This document shows positions 1 to 9,903 of a stretch of 64,000 nt of DNA, piece by piece; the stretch's first letter is position 1, and the number at the start of each line of letters is the position of its first letter. The notes below the pieces were generated by a model. That model was not told the origin of the DNA, did no database searches, and saw only the letters and a program-made list of their open reading frames with translations. The position numbers were made by a program, and so were the translations under genes. Source of the stretch: Polyangiaceae bacterium (GTDB lineage Bacteria > Myxococcota_A > Polyangia > Polyangiales > Polyangiaceae). Location of the stretch: positions 1 through 64,000 of the forward strand of contig WQZB01000009.1 in assembly GCA_009780955.1 (NCBI GenBank), in the 5' to 3' direction.

Positions 1-478
<478 letters not shown>

Positions 479-543
479 AAAAGCTACGCCCAAATCAAAC
501 TAAGCGAGAGCACCATTCCTTAGCATGCCCGAAGTGAGCTGCG

Positions 544-2868
544 CTACCGTCCCCATGCGCGCAGAGCGCCAGGATTGATCGCACCCGGATTCGGATGCGC
601 CGGCTCGGCACCCTTCTGAGCCGAAAGCTCTTCGAACACAAGGGCGTGCATGACATCGGCCGCGAGCGGGTGCGTTGGCCGCAGATCGCTAAGGCACGCA
701 GCATCGAGAGAAAGGTTGCACAGCTTGGCTTCGTGACCCATGAAGGCCGCGAAAACAAAGCTTCCCCAGCGAAGCGAGTAGCGCGTGCTCGTTGTTGCAA
801 GCAGAGGGCGCATCGCGCGCATCGTGTCGGTGGGTGGCCGGTGAGCAAGCGACCAAAGGCTCTCTGCTCGAAGTTCGGTTGGTGGCGAGAGCCCAAATGC
901 CTCAAGCACGGTGCGCGCGATGTCGATGCTCGTCGTTGGGCTCGCCACACGCGGCGCGCGTGGCGCATTCGGTGATTCGGGCGATTTTACGACGAGCGGC
1001 AACGACAGCGACGCTTCGTCCAGAGTGTCGTCTTCGAGCATCGGCACACGCGCTGCCGGATCGATGCCGACGTCGCCGGTGACGATCCACGTCGTGTCAG
1101 CGTTGCGGCCAAGGCCCTTGGCTCGCGAAAGCAACCTGCCAAGCGCCGCGTCGTGCGCGAGCACGGCCCTGCCTTCGAGCGCAAAGGCGCGCTCGCGATC
1201 GGCATCGGCAAAAATGCGCGCCTGACCTGCCGTGTGCCGCGCCTTATAAAGCATTTCGCCGGCGCGCTTTGGGTCGAGCGCGCCCGCGTAGTCGGCAGGC
1301 GGTAGCTCTTTGAGTTCTTCGGCTGGCAAGTCCCACGGCGGATGTCCTCCGCGGGCATGCACGAAGACAAGAAAGCGATCGGTTTTGTGGTCGTCGAGCC
1401 ACTGCGCTGCATCGTCGAAAACGGCCGTGGCAGAGGCTTCTTCGTTCGGCATGCGAGCAATGAAGGTTTCCCATCCGCGCGCAAAGCCAAACGCACTCGA
1501 TGTCGTTGGGTTCGCCGTGAACATCGCTGTCACGATGCCGGCTTGTCTTGCCGCCTGCGCGACGGTCAAAACGCTGGGTGGCAGGACCGCGCCCGCGCTC
1601 TGCATGCCATGTTCGCGCGGGGAAAGCCCTGTCAACATCGACGCGACCGAACTGCTTGCGAAGCTCGTTGGTGCGCGATGTGCGTCGAAAATCGTGCCGC
1701 TGCTACCAAGTTCGGTGAGCTCGGTCATCGGGAGCGTGCCGCCATAAAGTGCCAGCGTGCTCGGTGACACCGAACCAAGAACCACCACGACAACGCCACG
1801 CGATACGGCGGGCGGCGGCACCCGAGGCGCGGCGGGCACGACGACGCGAGGCTCGCCAAAAACGACGCGCGCGCCCTTTGTGCTGCTTTTTGCAACGAGT
1901 TCAACGGCTGCGATCGTGTCTAGATCGACCAACTTTAGCGCGACGGGCCACCAGGCAGGAGCCGCTTCGCCACCAAGGTGAAAGCTGCCGACAACGCGTG
2001 GCTCGGCTCGATCGACGAGCACGCGCACCTCGGCATCGGCTTCGCCGCCGGTGACGCCAATCTTGGCTTTGAGCATGGCGCCGCTCGGGATAAACTCTGT
2101 GCACTGGGTGAAGCCCGGCGCACGCAGCGAAACGCTGCGGTATGCAAGGCCGCCAATCGATGCGGTGGCGATGGCATCGCCGCGTGTGGGAGCCGCGTAG
2201 GGGCTGTCGTCATCGATGGTGCCGATGCGAATCCAATCGATTTCGGCAAGCACGTCGTGCGACCCGCGTGTGCCGCCGTGCAAGCGGATGACAAGCTCGT
2301 TTTCTCCACGTGGGATGGTCGCGTTTGGCGCACGAATTTTGACTGTTTTCGTCTCGCCTTTGGCGAGCATTGGAGATCCGAGCAATTTGCCATTGAGGGA
2401 AAACGATGCCTTCTTGGCGATGCCGCCGCGAACGCGTGCTTCGATGACAACGCCTGCGTCGCTCGGGATGTCCGGTGGTGCCGTGAACGACAACGCGAGC
2501 GAGCGACTGCGTGCGGCAACCCATGTGGCACCTTCACGCTCGCGAATCTCGACGTCGTGCGGCGTCATCTTTGTGCCCGACATTCGCGTTTGCGTCGTTC
2601 GGTCGCCGAGGTCGAGCAAAATCCCTCGATGGCCAAACACGCATGAGGAGCCGACCTTGAGAAAATCGATGATGGTAGTCTCGTTTGGGCTGGCCGAGCT
2701 GCCAGGCCTGCTCAGCGCGCCTTCTGCGGCGGCAGCATCATCATGCGTCGCTGCAACAGACGAAGGCCCACTGTTGGCAGTGCCAGCGGTTGTGCGGCTA
2801 TGGGATTGTGGGGATTGCGAGCATGCCATTAGGCACGCGCCAAGTCCTAGTAGCCGGCTCGTCGCCAT
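544..2868 (-). CDS. Lipoprotein with a degenerate sulfatase-like domain
   Basis: This 774-residue protein begins with a short lipoprotein signal (lipobox-like LMAC near residue 16), followed by a Ser/Ala/Thr-rich linker. Residues ~65-355 form a beta-rich region with no family I can name. From ~360 to the end the order of elements follows the sulfatase/alkaline phosphatase superfamily: VVVVVLGSVSPSTLALYGG, then TSFASSSVASMLTGLSPREHG, then FLVFVHARGGHPPW, then TWIVTGDVG. The usual metal-binding DD at the first strand is replaced by GS. The formylglycine-type C/S-x-P-x-R motif is absent, and the DHG metal motif reads DVG. Catalysis by the normal sulfatase chemistry therefore looks unlikely, and a binding or structural role at the envelope is possible. 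It is transcribed in the same direction as the large regulator upstream, 12 bp away, so the two may form an operon. Confidence 0.75.
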   Translation of the reverse strand: MATSRLLGLGACLMACSQSPQSHSRTTAGTANSGPSSVAATHDDAAAAEGALSRPGSSASPNETTIIDFLKVGSSCVFGHRGILLDLGDRTTQTRMSGTKMTPHDVEIREREGATWVAARSRSLALSFTAPPDIPSDAGVVIEARVRGGIAKKASFSLNGKLLGSPMLAKGETKTVKIRAPNATIPRGENELVIRLHGGTRGSHDVLAEIDWIRIGTIDDDSPYAAPTRGDAIATASIGGLAYRSVSLRAPGFTQCTEFIPSGAMLKAKIGVTGGEADAEVRVLVDRAEPRVVGSFHLGGEAAPAWWPVALKLVDLDTIAAVELVAKSSTKGARVVFGEPRVVVPAAPRVPPPAVSRGVVVVVLGSVSPSTLALYGGTLPMTELTELGSSGTIFDAHRAPTSFASSSVASMLTGLSPREHGMQSAGAVLPPSVLTVAQAARQAGIVTAMFTANPTTSSAFGFARGWETFIARMPNEEASATAVFDDAAQWLDDHKTDRFLVFVHARGGHPPWDLPAEELKELPPADYAGALDPKRAGEMLYKARHTAGQARIFADADRERAFALEGRAVLAHDAALGRLLSRAKGLGRNADTTWIVTGDVGIDPAARVPMLEDDTLDEASLSLPLVVKSPESPNAPRAPRVASPTTSIDIARTVLEAFGLSPPTELRAESLWSLAHRPPTDTMRAMRPLLATTSTRYSLRWGSFVFAAFMGHEAKLCNLSLDAACLSDLRPTHPLAADVMHALVFEELSAQKGAEPAHPNPGAINPGALRAWGR

Positions 2869-2880
2869 GACTCGCGGCCT

Positions 2881-5694
2881 TTACCGCGGCTCGGCTGTGA
2901 CGGAAAGCGGACGAACATACTTCTGCCCCACGTCGGAGTAACGGAGCCCGGCCAACAGCACGAGAGCAATTATCGTGCAGAACGCAATCATCGGCAGGGT
3001 GCGGCGCTTTGGCAAGGCACCATCGCCCGGCTGCACTATGGCGGCGCTCACTTGCGTTGAGCCCGAAATCCGTGACTCACGCTCCGCTTCTATTCGAGAG
3101 CCACGGCCTTCGGGCTCAACGGAGCGCGACGTGTGCGCATCGCCTTGGATTTCCAAATTCAGCGCAACTGAGTTGCGCTGTAGCGTTGCGGCGGAAGCGT
3201 ATTCAGGGGCTTGCTTGGGGGCGTATTCAGGGGCGTGCTCAGGATTGCATGAATGATTGGTGGCAAGGATCTCATCGCACGCCGCGTAGACCGTATCGTC
3301 GACAACGGTAACCTCGGCGTGGACAGGCTCGGCGCCCGCGAGGCCTTCGGAATGAGCAGAGTGAGCGACGATCTCGCGCGTCACTACGTCATCAAGAGAT
3401 GGGCTGCTGCTCGTCGTTGGAATCGGGCTTTCGGACGGCGCTTGCGCATGCGCGAGCACGCGAAAGTCTTCTCCGCAATCGGTGTATTGAGCAGTGTATT
3501 TTGCAAATTCCGCAATCGCAGGAGACAAGAGATCGCTCCCGCTGCCACTCTCGACGCCGATGACGAGGCCACGAGAGGCGAGGTCAAAGGCGAGATCCTC
3601 CGCCAGCGCAGCATCGCATGCGCCGAGAGTAGCGAGCTCGCTCGGCGAGGTTCCCTCTGCCATGCGGAGCACCAGATCGCGCAGCCCAAACGGGGTTGCT
3701 TGCAGGTAGTCTGCGAGCGGATCGCGATCGAGCCGAATGCGCCGGACGCTGCGGCTCTCGAGACCCGCGAGACTGTCAAGACCGCTGGCGACCACGACAC
3801 GCAAACCGGAGCTGGTAAGCAGCGCCGTGGCTGCGCGAGCGCGCGCAATGGGCATGGCAAGCTGCGAGGTGAGATTGCCTTCGAGATCTCCTTCGATGTC
3901 GCTCGTGGCCGTGAGCACGGTAAAGCGCCCGGCACTGACACCGAGAAGCGCGGAGAGCACGCGGGAGCCTTTCCGCACATCGCCTTCGCCGTTGGTCCGC
4001 GTGGCGCGCACAGGAACGCCGCTGCGGATTTCGACTTCGTAGAGGAACGATGCATCGCGCACCGAAACGCGTGCATTGGGTCTTGATTCGCACGCAATCT
4101 CGAGCAAGGTGCGGACGCTGACGCCATCGAGTCGACCGCGAGCCTCGCCTTGCTCGCGCAAACGCGCTTCGATGCGTGTGCGCGGCCGGAGCGCTTCGCG
4201 GACGCGCGCAACGATGGCGCGCGTGTCGCTTTCTTTGCGAACATAGCCGGCAGCCCCGGCGCCGAGCTCGCGCACACGCTGAAGCAAGTCTTCTTTCCAC
4301 GACAGGAGAATGACCGGCACATCGCGAAGAGCCACGTCGTGGCGAAGCGCGCGGCAGAGCGAAAAGCCATCGAGCTTCGGCATCAAGATGTCGCTGATGA
4401 CAACGTCGGGGGTAACCCTGAACGCGATTTCGAGTGCCGATGCTCCATCGAGAGCTTCGTGTACAATGCACCCAGCGGCCCTCAGCAGATCGGCAAGGAA
4501 CCAAACCACCGCCGGATCGTCATCGGCAACGAGCACCTTGCGGCCTGGCAGCGCAATGTCGGTCGCGCTGCCGCGTGCATGCCCACGAACGCGATCGGCG
4601 TAGGCGTGCTCGTCTGCTGGCGCCTTCGGCGCTGTCGGCTGGCCTAACGGCTGGACTTCAGGGTGATGCAGCGACGGTGCAAACGCCAGGGCACCTTCGG
4701 GGGCGCGGCCAGCGTAGCGCACGGCCCCATTCGTGCGCGCCGCGATGATCTCACGCACGCGCGCAATGGCCCCCCAAAGTGCCGAGAGCACTTCGGTGCC
4801 ATCGCCGAGTGAAATGGGCAACTTTTTGGTTGCAGGATCGAGGTTACCGACCAGCGCGTTGCGCAGTTCGAGCGCAAGATGCTCGCCGAGCTGTTCCAGC
4901 GTTGGTTCGCCGAGCCGCGCCGGAGGGTCGGTGGTGCATGGCGGATCGAGCGCTTGCTCGCACGCCTTGCGGAGGGTCTCGCGCGACGTGGGCTTCGAGA
5001 GCGTCTTGGTAACGCCCATGGCGATGTAACGTGCTGCCTCGCCGGATGCGAGGAAACTGCCGACAACGACAATGGGCACGGTTTCCATCAGCGCGTCGTC
5101 CATCAGCGCGTCAACGAGCTCGCTCGTGTCTTCGAGATCGGCATCGATGACGACGAGGTCTGGCTCCATCGCACGCGCCAAGTCGAAAGCGGCTTGTGCG
5201 TCGGGCGCACACCGGCATGCAAAGGTGGGCTTGTTCTTGTTCTTTTCGACAAGGGCTTCGGCGAACAGGGGTGTGCCAACCACCAGCGTCGAGTAAGTCG
5301 GAGCCGGTGCATTGGGAACGCGTGAAACGTTCTCGTGGCGGTCTTGCTCGTCGCCCCACACCAGGGTTGGAAGACAATCGAGCATTTGCGTAAGGCTTTT
5401 GAGGTCTGCGTCGTCAACCGATTGGTCGTTGGGTGTGCGCTCGAGCATTCCAAGGGCTTCTGCGATGGCGCGCTCCATCACGTCGAACTTCATGAGTTTT
5501 GCGCTTGCGCCAAGAGCGCGCAGCTTTTGCCATAGATCGCTGCGCGATGGGCCGTCATCCGGAGCCAGTCGCACGCGCGCAAGCGATTTTCGAAGCTCGC
5601 CAACTTTTCGACCGAGCGAAGCGACAAAGTCGGCGCGTGCTCCGCCGAGCCGGAAATTCCCATCGCCCAGCCTTTGCGACGATTCCGCTGCCAT
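2881..5694 (-). CDS. Two-receiver response regulator with DUF4388-type and C-terminal membrane segment
   Basis: The 937-residue protein starts with a helical region (~20-110) resembling a phosphotransfer-like bundle. Residues ~135-250 form a first, divergent receiver domain (candidate acceptor in VVIDADLED, D184 or D186). Residues ~385-502 form a canonical receiver: DDD at 391-393, acceptor D435 in VVISDILMP, S465, K487. A DUF4388/PatA-like region follows (~510-650), then a Ser/Pro-rich stretch and a single hydrophobic segment close to the C-terminus (LPMIAFCTIIALVLLAGL). This arrangement suggests a signalling protein tethered to the inner membrane by its tail. DUF4388 regulators are common in Myxococcota and cyanobacteria. 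The gene lies 12 bp upstream of the sulfatase-like lipoprotein and is divergent from the membrane protein at 5793. The partner kinase is not visible here. Confidence 0.82.
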   Translation of the reverse strand: MAAESSQRLGDGNFRLGGARADFVASLGRKVGELRKSLARVRLAPDDGPSRSDLWQKLRALGASAKLMKFDVMERAIAEALGMLERTPNDQSVDDADLKSLTQMLDCLPTLVWGDEQDRHENVSRVPNAPAPTYSTLVVGTPLFAEALVEKNKNKPTFACRCAPDAQAAFDLARAMEPDLVVIDADLEDTSELVDALMDDALMETVPIVVVGSFLASGEAARYIAMGVTKTLSKPTSRETLRKACEQALDPPCTTDPPARLGEPTLEQLGEHLALELRNALVGNLDPATKKLPISLGDGTEVLSALWGAIARVREIIAARTNGAVRYAGRAPEGALAFAPSLHHPEVQPLGQPTAPKAPADEHAYADRVRGHARGSATDIALPGRKVLVADDDPAVVWFLADLLRAAGCIVHEALDGASALEIAFRVTPDVVISDILMPKLDGFSLCRALRHDVALRDVPVILLSWKEDLLQRVRELGAGAAGYVRKESDTRAIVARVREALRPRTRIEARLREQGEARGRLDGVSVRTLLEIACESRPNARVSVRDASFLYEVEIRSGVPVRATRTNGEGDVRKGSRVLSALLGVSAGRFTVLTATSDIEGDLEGNLTSQLAMPIARARAATALLTSSGLRVVVASGLDSLAGLESRSVRRIRLDRDPLADYLQATPFGLRDLVLRMAEGTSPSELATLGACDAALAEDLAFDLASRGLVIGVESGSGSDLLSPAIAEFAKYTAQYTDCGEDFRVLAHAQAPSESPIPTTSSSPSLDDVVTREIVAHSAHSEGLAGAEPVHAEVTVVDDTVYAACDEILATNHSCNPEHAPEYAPKQAPEYASAATLQRNSVALNLEIQGDAHTSRSVEPEGRGSRIEAERESRISGSTQVSAAIVQPGDGALPKRRTLPMIAFCTIIALVLLAGLRYSDVGQKYVRPLSVTAEPR

Positions 5695-5792
5695 TCATGT
5701 GGGCCTAGAACATATGGATGGCAACGGCCCAATTTCATGACCGCTTTCGATCCGCGTACGCGGTAAAGTCCCGAGGTTCGTCCTCGTGCCCC

Positions 5793-6578
5793 ATGCCGCC
5801 GCGCTCGCAGACCCCGCCCACGCTTGACCGAGAGCCGTTTGAGGGCAATGGCACTCCGGGTTCTCGCGTTACGCGTTTTGGTACTGTAGTTGGTGGCGGC
5901 GTGCTTGCGGCTCTTGTCGCGTCAATCCCCGCCGAGCTTCGTATCGGTGGTGGGTCAATCGCCACTTGGCTCGCGCTCTCCTCGGTGATCACACCCATCG
6001 GCATCGGGGTCGTGTTCGTCTTCCGCCGTGCGCGCGTTGGCCTTCGCCATGTCACGGGTAATTCTTCGTCCCTCTTTGCGTTCGGGGTGCTCTCGTGGGC
6101 CGTGATCGAGCTCGTGTTGCTGTCTATTTTTGGCAGTTTGCTTCGCGCGAAAACGCATCACCATGGTCTTGCGGGGGTAGCCTTCGCAGCCTTCGTCGTG
6201 GTCTCGGGTCTCGTCGTCGCTTTGCTCGCACGGCGCGGCATAGAGCGGCTTGGCAGAGCCGGTCCTGCCGCGCAGCGCCTCGCACTTGCTGTCAGTTCGG
6301 CCGCTGCATTCGTTTTGCTCGTCCTCGTTGCTTTGCGAATGGTGCGCGCCACGGGCCTTGTCACGGCAGCAGCACTCGTCGATGTGCTCGCACTGCTGCT
6401 CGCTTCAACCATTACCTCGTCACGCCTGCTCGCGCGCGTGCGCCCCTTTGCCATCGCGGGCGTGCCGCTAGCAGCCGGCGTTTTGCTTCTAGGCTTGCGC
6501 GCCGAGCCCCTCATTCGCGAGGCCATCATGAAGCATGCGCCGCTGCATGCGTGGGTCATCAACACCGTTTGGCACTAG
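5793..6578 (+). CDS. Polytopic membrane protein of unknown function
   Basis: The product (261 residues from this ATG) has several hydrophobic helices, starting with VVGGGVLAALVASIP and ending with FAIAGVPLAAGVLLLGLRA; I count about seven candidates. I recognise no family. An in-frame ATG at 5718 would add 25 residues without hydrophobic character, but it leaves only ~23 bp to the divergent regulator start at 5694. I therefore prefer the internal ATG at 5793, which leaves room for a divergent promoter. The stop is followed after one base by the start of the next gene, so the two are probably co-transcribed and may act together in the envelope. Confidence 0.7.
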   Translation: MPPRSQTPPTLDREPFEGNGTPGSRVTRFGTVVGGGVLAALVASIPAELRIGGGSIATWLALSSVITPIGIGVVFVFRRARVGLRHVTGNSSSLFAFGVLSWAVIELVLLSIFGSLLRAKTHHHGLAGVAFAAFVVVSGLVVALLARRGIERLGRAGPAAQRLALAVSSAAAFVLLVLVALRMVRATGLVTAAALVDVLALLLASTITSSRLLARVRPFAIAGVPLAAGVLLLGLRAEPLIREAIMKHAPLHAWVINTVWH

Positions 6579-6579
6579 T

Positions 6580-7374
6580 ATGCATCGAATCCGTCATTTT
6601 CTCGTCCTCGTTGCAACGGCACTCTCTCTCGTCCTGCTCACGAGCGTAGCCTTGGGTGCGCCCCAAGGCATCGCAGTTCTCGCCGCAGGGCAATCGCGCG
6701 AGAGTGCCTTCGTGCTTGCGCGTGCGGTTTACGCGAGCCATCTTCGTCCCGCGTCGGTCGACGAAGCGCACGCGCGCATCCTTGCTGGCGAGCCGCCGGC
6801 AGAAAATGCTCCTGCCGATCTTCGCGATCTTGCCGCGCTTCGAGAGGCCATCGCAGGCGACGATGCGCCAAGCCGTCGCCTGCTCGCGAGCATTGCCCAT
6901 CAGCTCGGCGTATCGGCGCTTCTGGTCCTGACGCGCGAGGGTGCATCTCGGTCGTCGCCCAACGCGAACGGAGCAGCCGGTGCCAGCGCGGATGCAGGTG
7001 CAGACACACAAAAAGCCGTTGTAGTGCGGCTTTTTTTGGCCGACGACGGTGAATACGATGCTGCGCGCTATGAGCCCGACCCGGCACGAACCGGACCTGA
7101 AGCGTGGCAAAAGGTCATTGCTTCGCTCGAGCGGCGTTTCGATACAACACCGGTTGCCTCGAGCACAAAACCCGCAATCGCCGCACCGAGCGCCGCCGTG
7201 CACGCGATTCCTCTCTCGCCAGTGAAATCGCAGGGCGATTCCACGCCATTTTACGCATCGCCATGGTTCTGGGGTGCTGTAGGTGCCGCTGTTCTTCTTG
7301 GTGGAGGAATTTACCTATTATCGCGGGACACGAGCTCGAGCCCGATTCATCTTAGAATGAATATTCCGCAATAA
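6580..7374 (+). CDS. Secreted/anchored protein of unknown function
   Basis: The protein has 264 residues with a clear signal sequence (hydrophobic core FLVLVATALSLVLLTSVALG, likely cleavage after VALGA). An alpha/beta-looking middle follows, with a segment that could be a small nucleotide-like or sensor fold, and a single hydrophobic helix near the C-terminus (WGAVGAAVLLGGGIYLL) is followed by a short tail. That makes it a periplasmic domain anchored by its C-terminus. The ATG at 6580 lies one base after the stop of the preceding membrane protein gene, so this start is favoured over upstream in-frame ATGs inside that gene. I do not recognise the family. Confidence 0.7.
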   Translation: MHRIRHFLVLVATALSLVLLTSVALGAPQGIAVLAAGQSRESAFVLARAVYASHLRPASVDEAHARILAGEPPAENAPADLRDLAALREAIAGDDAPSRRLLASIAHQLGVSALLVLTREGASRSSPNANGAAGASADAGADTQKAVVVRLFLADDGEYDAARYEPDPARTGPEAWQKVIASLERRFDTTPVASSTKPAIAAPSAAVHAIPLSPVKSQGDSTPFYASPWFWGAVGAAVLLGGGIYLLSRDTSSSPIHLRMNIPQ

Positions 7375-7404
7375 GGCTCGTCCGTCACCAAGGTTTCCTG
7401 AACC

Positions 7405-8595
7405 ATGCATCGTTTGCGCACGTGGCTTTCCATCTTCGCTTCCTTCGCGGCGTTCTTGCTTGCGTTCGCGGGCTTCAGCGCATCAGCGAAGGCGCTCGAA
7501 GCGCCTGCTCTCGCTGGAGCACCAACAGCGCCGGAGGCTCCGGCCCGATCGGGCGACAGCGATGCGTCGCTCCTTCTTCCTTACGACGTGCCTGTCGTTC
7601 ATTCCTCGGCCCAACTGCATCTGCCGCCGCTGCCCGCGGAATACGTCACGAAAGATTTTGGTTGGCTTCGTTTTTCATTCCCACCCAGAGCCGCGGAGCG
7701 CGTAGCGCCCCTCTTCCGCGATGCCAACGCTGTGCGCGCCGAGCTCGCCGAGGTGCTTGGTCAGCCCCCGCTCGATCACGTCGAGATCCGCCTTGCCGAA
7801 ACGGCAAGCGACATGGCGCGTCTCGCGCCGCAAGAAGCCTCCCCACCAGATTACGCCGATGGCGTCGCGTATCCGCGCGCGCGGCTCATCGTGCTCAGCA
7901 TGCTCGCGCCACGAGGTGGTGAAGCCGTCGATCTCGATCGCGTGTTTCGTCACGAGCTTGCGCATCTAGCCCTGGAAGACGCCGTGGCTGGGCAGCACGT
8001 GCCCCTCTGGTTCAACGAAGGCCTGGCCATGGCGCTGTCTGGCGAAAGCCGTTTCGACCGACTCAAAGTTCTTTGGAACGCGACGGTGTCCGGCACGCTC
8101 TTGCCTCTTTCCGAGCTCGATCGAAGCTTTCCGAGCGATCATTTCGAGGTGAACATCGCGTACGCCGAGAGCGCCGATTTCGTAGGCTTTCTCATGCGCA
8201 AGAGCGACAAGCTTCGCTTTGCCGCGATGGTCCGGCGGGTGCGCGAAGGCACGGCTTTCGACCGCGCGCTTGCCGATGCGTATGGCGACGATCTACGCAA
8301 GCTCGAATTCCAGTGGCGCAGCGATCTCGAGCGGCGCTACACGTTGCTTCCCACGCTAGCGGGCGGCGGAATCGTGTGGGTTGCGGCGATCGGCGGCCTC
8401 AGCCTCGCGTACGCGAAAAAACGTCGTCGTGAAAAAGCGATCTTGGCGCGATGGGAACGCGAGGAAGCCGTCGAAGACGCAGTCCGCGCCGCCGAGGCTG
8501 CCGCCGACTCGCTCCCCCAACCTCGCGCCCACGTTGCGATCTCCCATGGTTCCTCAAAAGTGGAGCATGACGGCTGCTTCCACACACTGCATTAG
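7405..8595 (+). CDS. Membrane-anchored gluzincin metalloprotease (peptidase MA-like)
   Basis: The 396-residue protein has an N-terminal signal peptide (FASFAAFLLAFAGFSASAKA) and a C-terminal hydrophobic helix followed by a basic stop-transfer (AYAKKRRRE). Between them is a zinc protease signature: FRHELAH at ~182-187 (His183, Glu184, His187) and WFNEGLA, with Glu205 as third ligand. This pattern is typical of the peptidase MA / M1-related gluzincin families found in many delta-type bacterial envelopes. The catalytic domain should face the periplasm. It follows the two preceding envelope genes in the same direction with a 30-bp gap. A second protease with the same HExxH-WFxEGL layout lies at 46698. 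The substrate is unknown. Confidence 0.82.
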   Translation: MHRLRTWLSIFASFAAFLLAFAGFSASAKALEAPALAGAPTAPEAPARSGDSDASLLLPYDVPVVHSSAQLHLPPLPAEYVTKDFGWLRFSFPPRAAERVAPLFRDANAVRAELAEVLGQPPLDHVEIRLAETASDMARLAPQEASPPDYADGVAYPRARLIVLSMLAPRGGEAVDLDRVFRHELAHLALEDAVAGQHVPLWFNEGLAMALSGESRFDRLKVLWNATVSGTLLPLSELDRSFPSDHFEVNIAYAESADFVGFLMRKSDKLRFAAMVRRVREGTAFDRALADAYGDDLRKLEFQWRSDLERRYTLLPTLAGGGIVWVAAIGGLSLAYAKKRRREKAILARWEREEAVEDAVRAAEAAADSLPQPRAHVAISHGSSKVEHDGCFHTLH

Positions 8596-8646
8596 GAACT
8601 GAGAAACCACATTGCGTGGGATCCGTGCTACCTTCGCTGGCCTTCC

Positions 8647-9807
8647 ATGAGCCAGTCCACGCATGCCCCTCCGAAGCCCGCTGTTCCCGGTCAGTCATCA
8701 CCTGAAGGAGGGAGTGTTGCCCTTTCCGGCGGAGCCGCCATTCTCGCGCCGATTCAGTCGTTTCCGAACGGCGTGCCGGCCAACGCGCTCGTTCTCATTC
8801 CGCTCGGCCCAAACGGCCAGCAGGTCGAAAAAGACATTGTAAAAGGCCCTACTCTACTGTCGATGGATCAGGTGTGGAAGCTTCTTGGCTTCAATGGTCC
8901 CGCGGTGCAGGTGCAAGACGACCAGGGCCGTCCCATTGCCATTGGCCGCGACGACTTGCTGGCTGGCCTCGAAAAGCATTGGAACGACAACCAAGACGAT
9001 CTCGATCGCGGCCGCATCTACTCGCAAGAGCTCATGAAGCACGAATTTCATGCAAAGGCGGAAACCGTGCTCGCGAAGATCGTGGCACGCGGCGGCGACG
9101 GCAACGACTGGCTCGCGCTCGGCGTTACCCAGCTTGCGCAAGACAAACTCGATAAGGCCGAAGGCACCCTCAAAGGCGCCCAGAATTTGATGAAAGATAA
9201 TCCTTATCCGGCCTTGCACCTTGCGAAGCTTTACCGCGCAAAGAAAGACACGAAAGCAGAACGCGAATCGGCGGAGCGTGCCATTCAGAACCAACCGGGC
9301 AATGTCGACGCCTGGGCCTATCTTTTCAACTTTATTAAAGAAGCGGAAGGCGAAGACAAAGCCATCGCCGAAATCGAAGAGCTCGCCAACGCACCGGTCA
9401 ACATCAAAACTGCCGCGCCCTTCGTCGCGCTCCAAGGCTTCTTCTCGGGCAACGAAAAAACACGCGACAAGGCGATTGCCTTTGCGAAGCGTGGCGTCGA
9501 TCGCTCACCCACCGACCCAATTCCGCTGCTTGTTTTGTCTGCCCTTTATGGCCAGTCGGGTAAGCTCGATGAGGTCATCAAGCTGCTTGCCCCGCACGAG
9601 GCGCTCATGCAGCAAGACGTTCGCCTTTCGCACAACTACCTCCAAGCGCTTTTGCAGTCACGCGACATGCCGAAGCTAACCGCGTTTTTGAACAAACTTG
9701 CAACTTCGTCAAACCGAGAAGTAAAGCAGTTTGCCATTGATCAGTCGCGCGCACTTGCGCAAATGCTCCAGCAACAGCAGCAAGCACTGACGGCAGTCAA
9801 GAATTAG
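8647..9807 (+). CDS. TPR-containing protein
   Basis: The 386-residue protein begins with a Pro/Ser-rich, low-complexity N-terminus and a ~90-residue unassigned segment. Tetratricopeptide-like helical repeats follow from about residue 120 (for example [19 protein letters not shown] and [20 protein letters not shown]), ending with a Gln-rich tail (MLQQQQQAL). There is no signal peptide, so it is probably cytoplasmic and mediates protein-protein contacts. The stop codon is followed 23 bp later by a 28-bp palindrome of family A. Confidence 0.75.
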   Translation: MSQSTHAPPKPAVPGQSSPEGGSVALSGGAAILAPIQSFPNGVPANALVLIPLGPNGQQVEKDIVKGPTLLSMDQVWKLLGFNGPAVQVQDDQGRPIAIGRDDLLAGLEKHWNDNQDDLDRGRIYSQELMKHEFHAKAETVLAKIVARGGDGNDWLALGVTQLAQDKLDKAEGTLKGAQNLMKDNPYPALHLAKLYRAKKDTKAERESAERAIQNQPGNVDAWAYLFNFIKEAEGEDKAIAEIEELANAPVNIKTAAPFVALQGFFSGNEKTRDKAIAFAKRGVDRSPTDPIPLLVLSALYGQSGKLDEVIKLLAPHEALMQQDVRLSHNYLQALLQSRDMPKLTAFLNKLATSSNREVKQFAIDQSRALAQMLQQQQQALTAVKN

Positions 9808-9830
9808 GCCCCAAACAAGACACATATTTC

Positions 9831-9858
9831 GTAGGGGCGTATGGCCATACGCCCCTAC
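9831..9858. repeat. Family A palindrome (28 bp)
   Basis: This is a perfect 28-bp inverted repeat with arms gtaggggcgtatgg and ccatacgcccctac. The same 28-mer occurs at 40724-40751, and a close variant occurs at 60935-60963. Here it lies just after the stop of the TPR gene and ahead of thyA, where as RNA it would form a 14-bp hairpin. There is no U-tract, so it is not a classic terminator, though it could still affect transcript ends. Confidence 0.9.
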
Positions 9859-9864
9859 TCGCAA

Positions 9865-9903
9865 GCCGCCAACGATGAAATCGCGTCAAATCGAAAGCGG
9901 TCT
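9865..9903 (+). repeat. Partial copy of the ~123 bp family B element
   Basis: These 39 bases match the right end of the family B element (gccgccaacga...aaatcgaaagcggtc), found complete at 11642-11763, 16811-16933 and 54486-54608. Only the terminal part is present, directly abutting the family A palindrome on its left. The right end is followed by TA, as at several other copies. The first possible ATG of thyA (9875) lies inside this fragment. Confidence 0.8.

Noticed and set aside
6570-6590. Sigma-54-like TGGCAC...TGCA match
   Set aside because: It overlaps a stop/start junction inside an apparent operon and the spacing to the second element is not correct.
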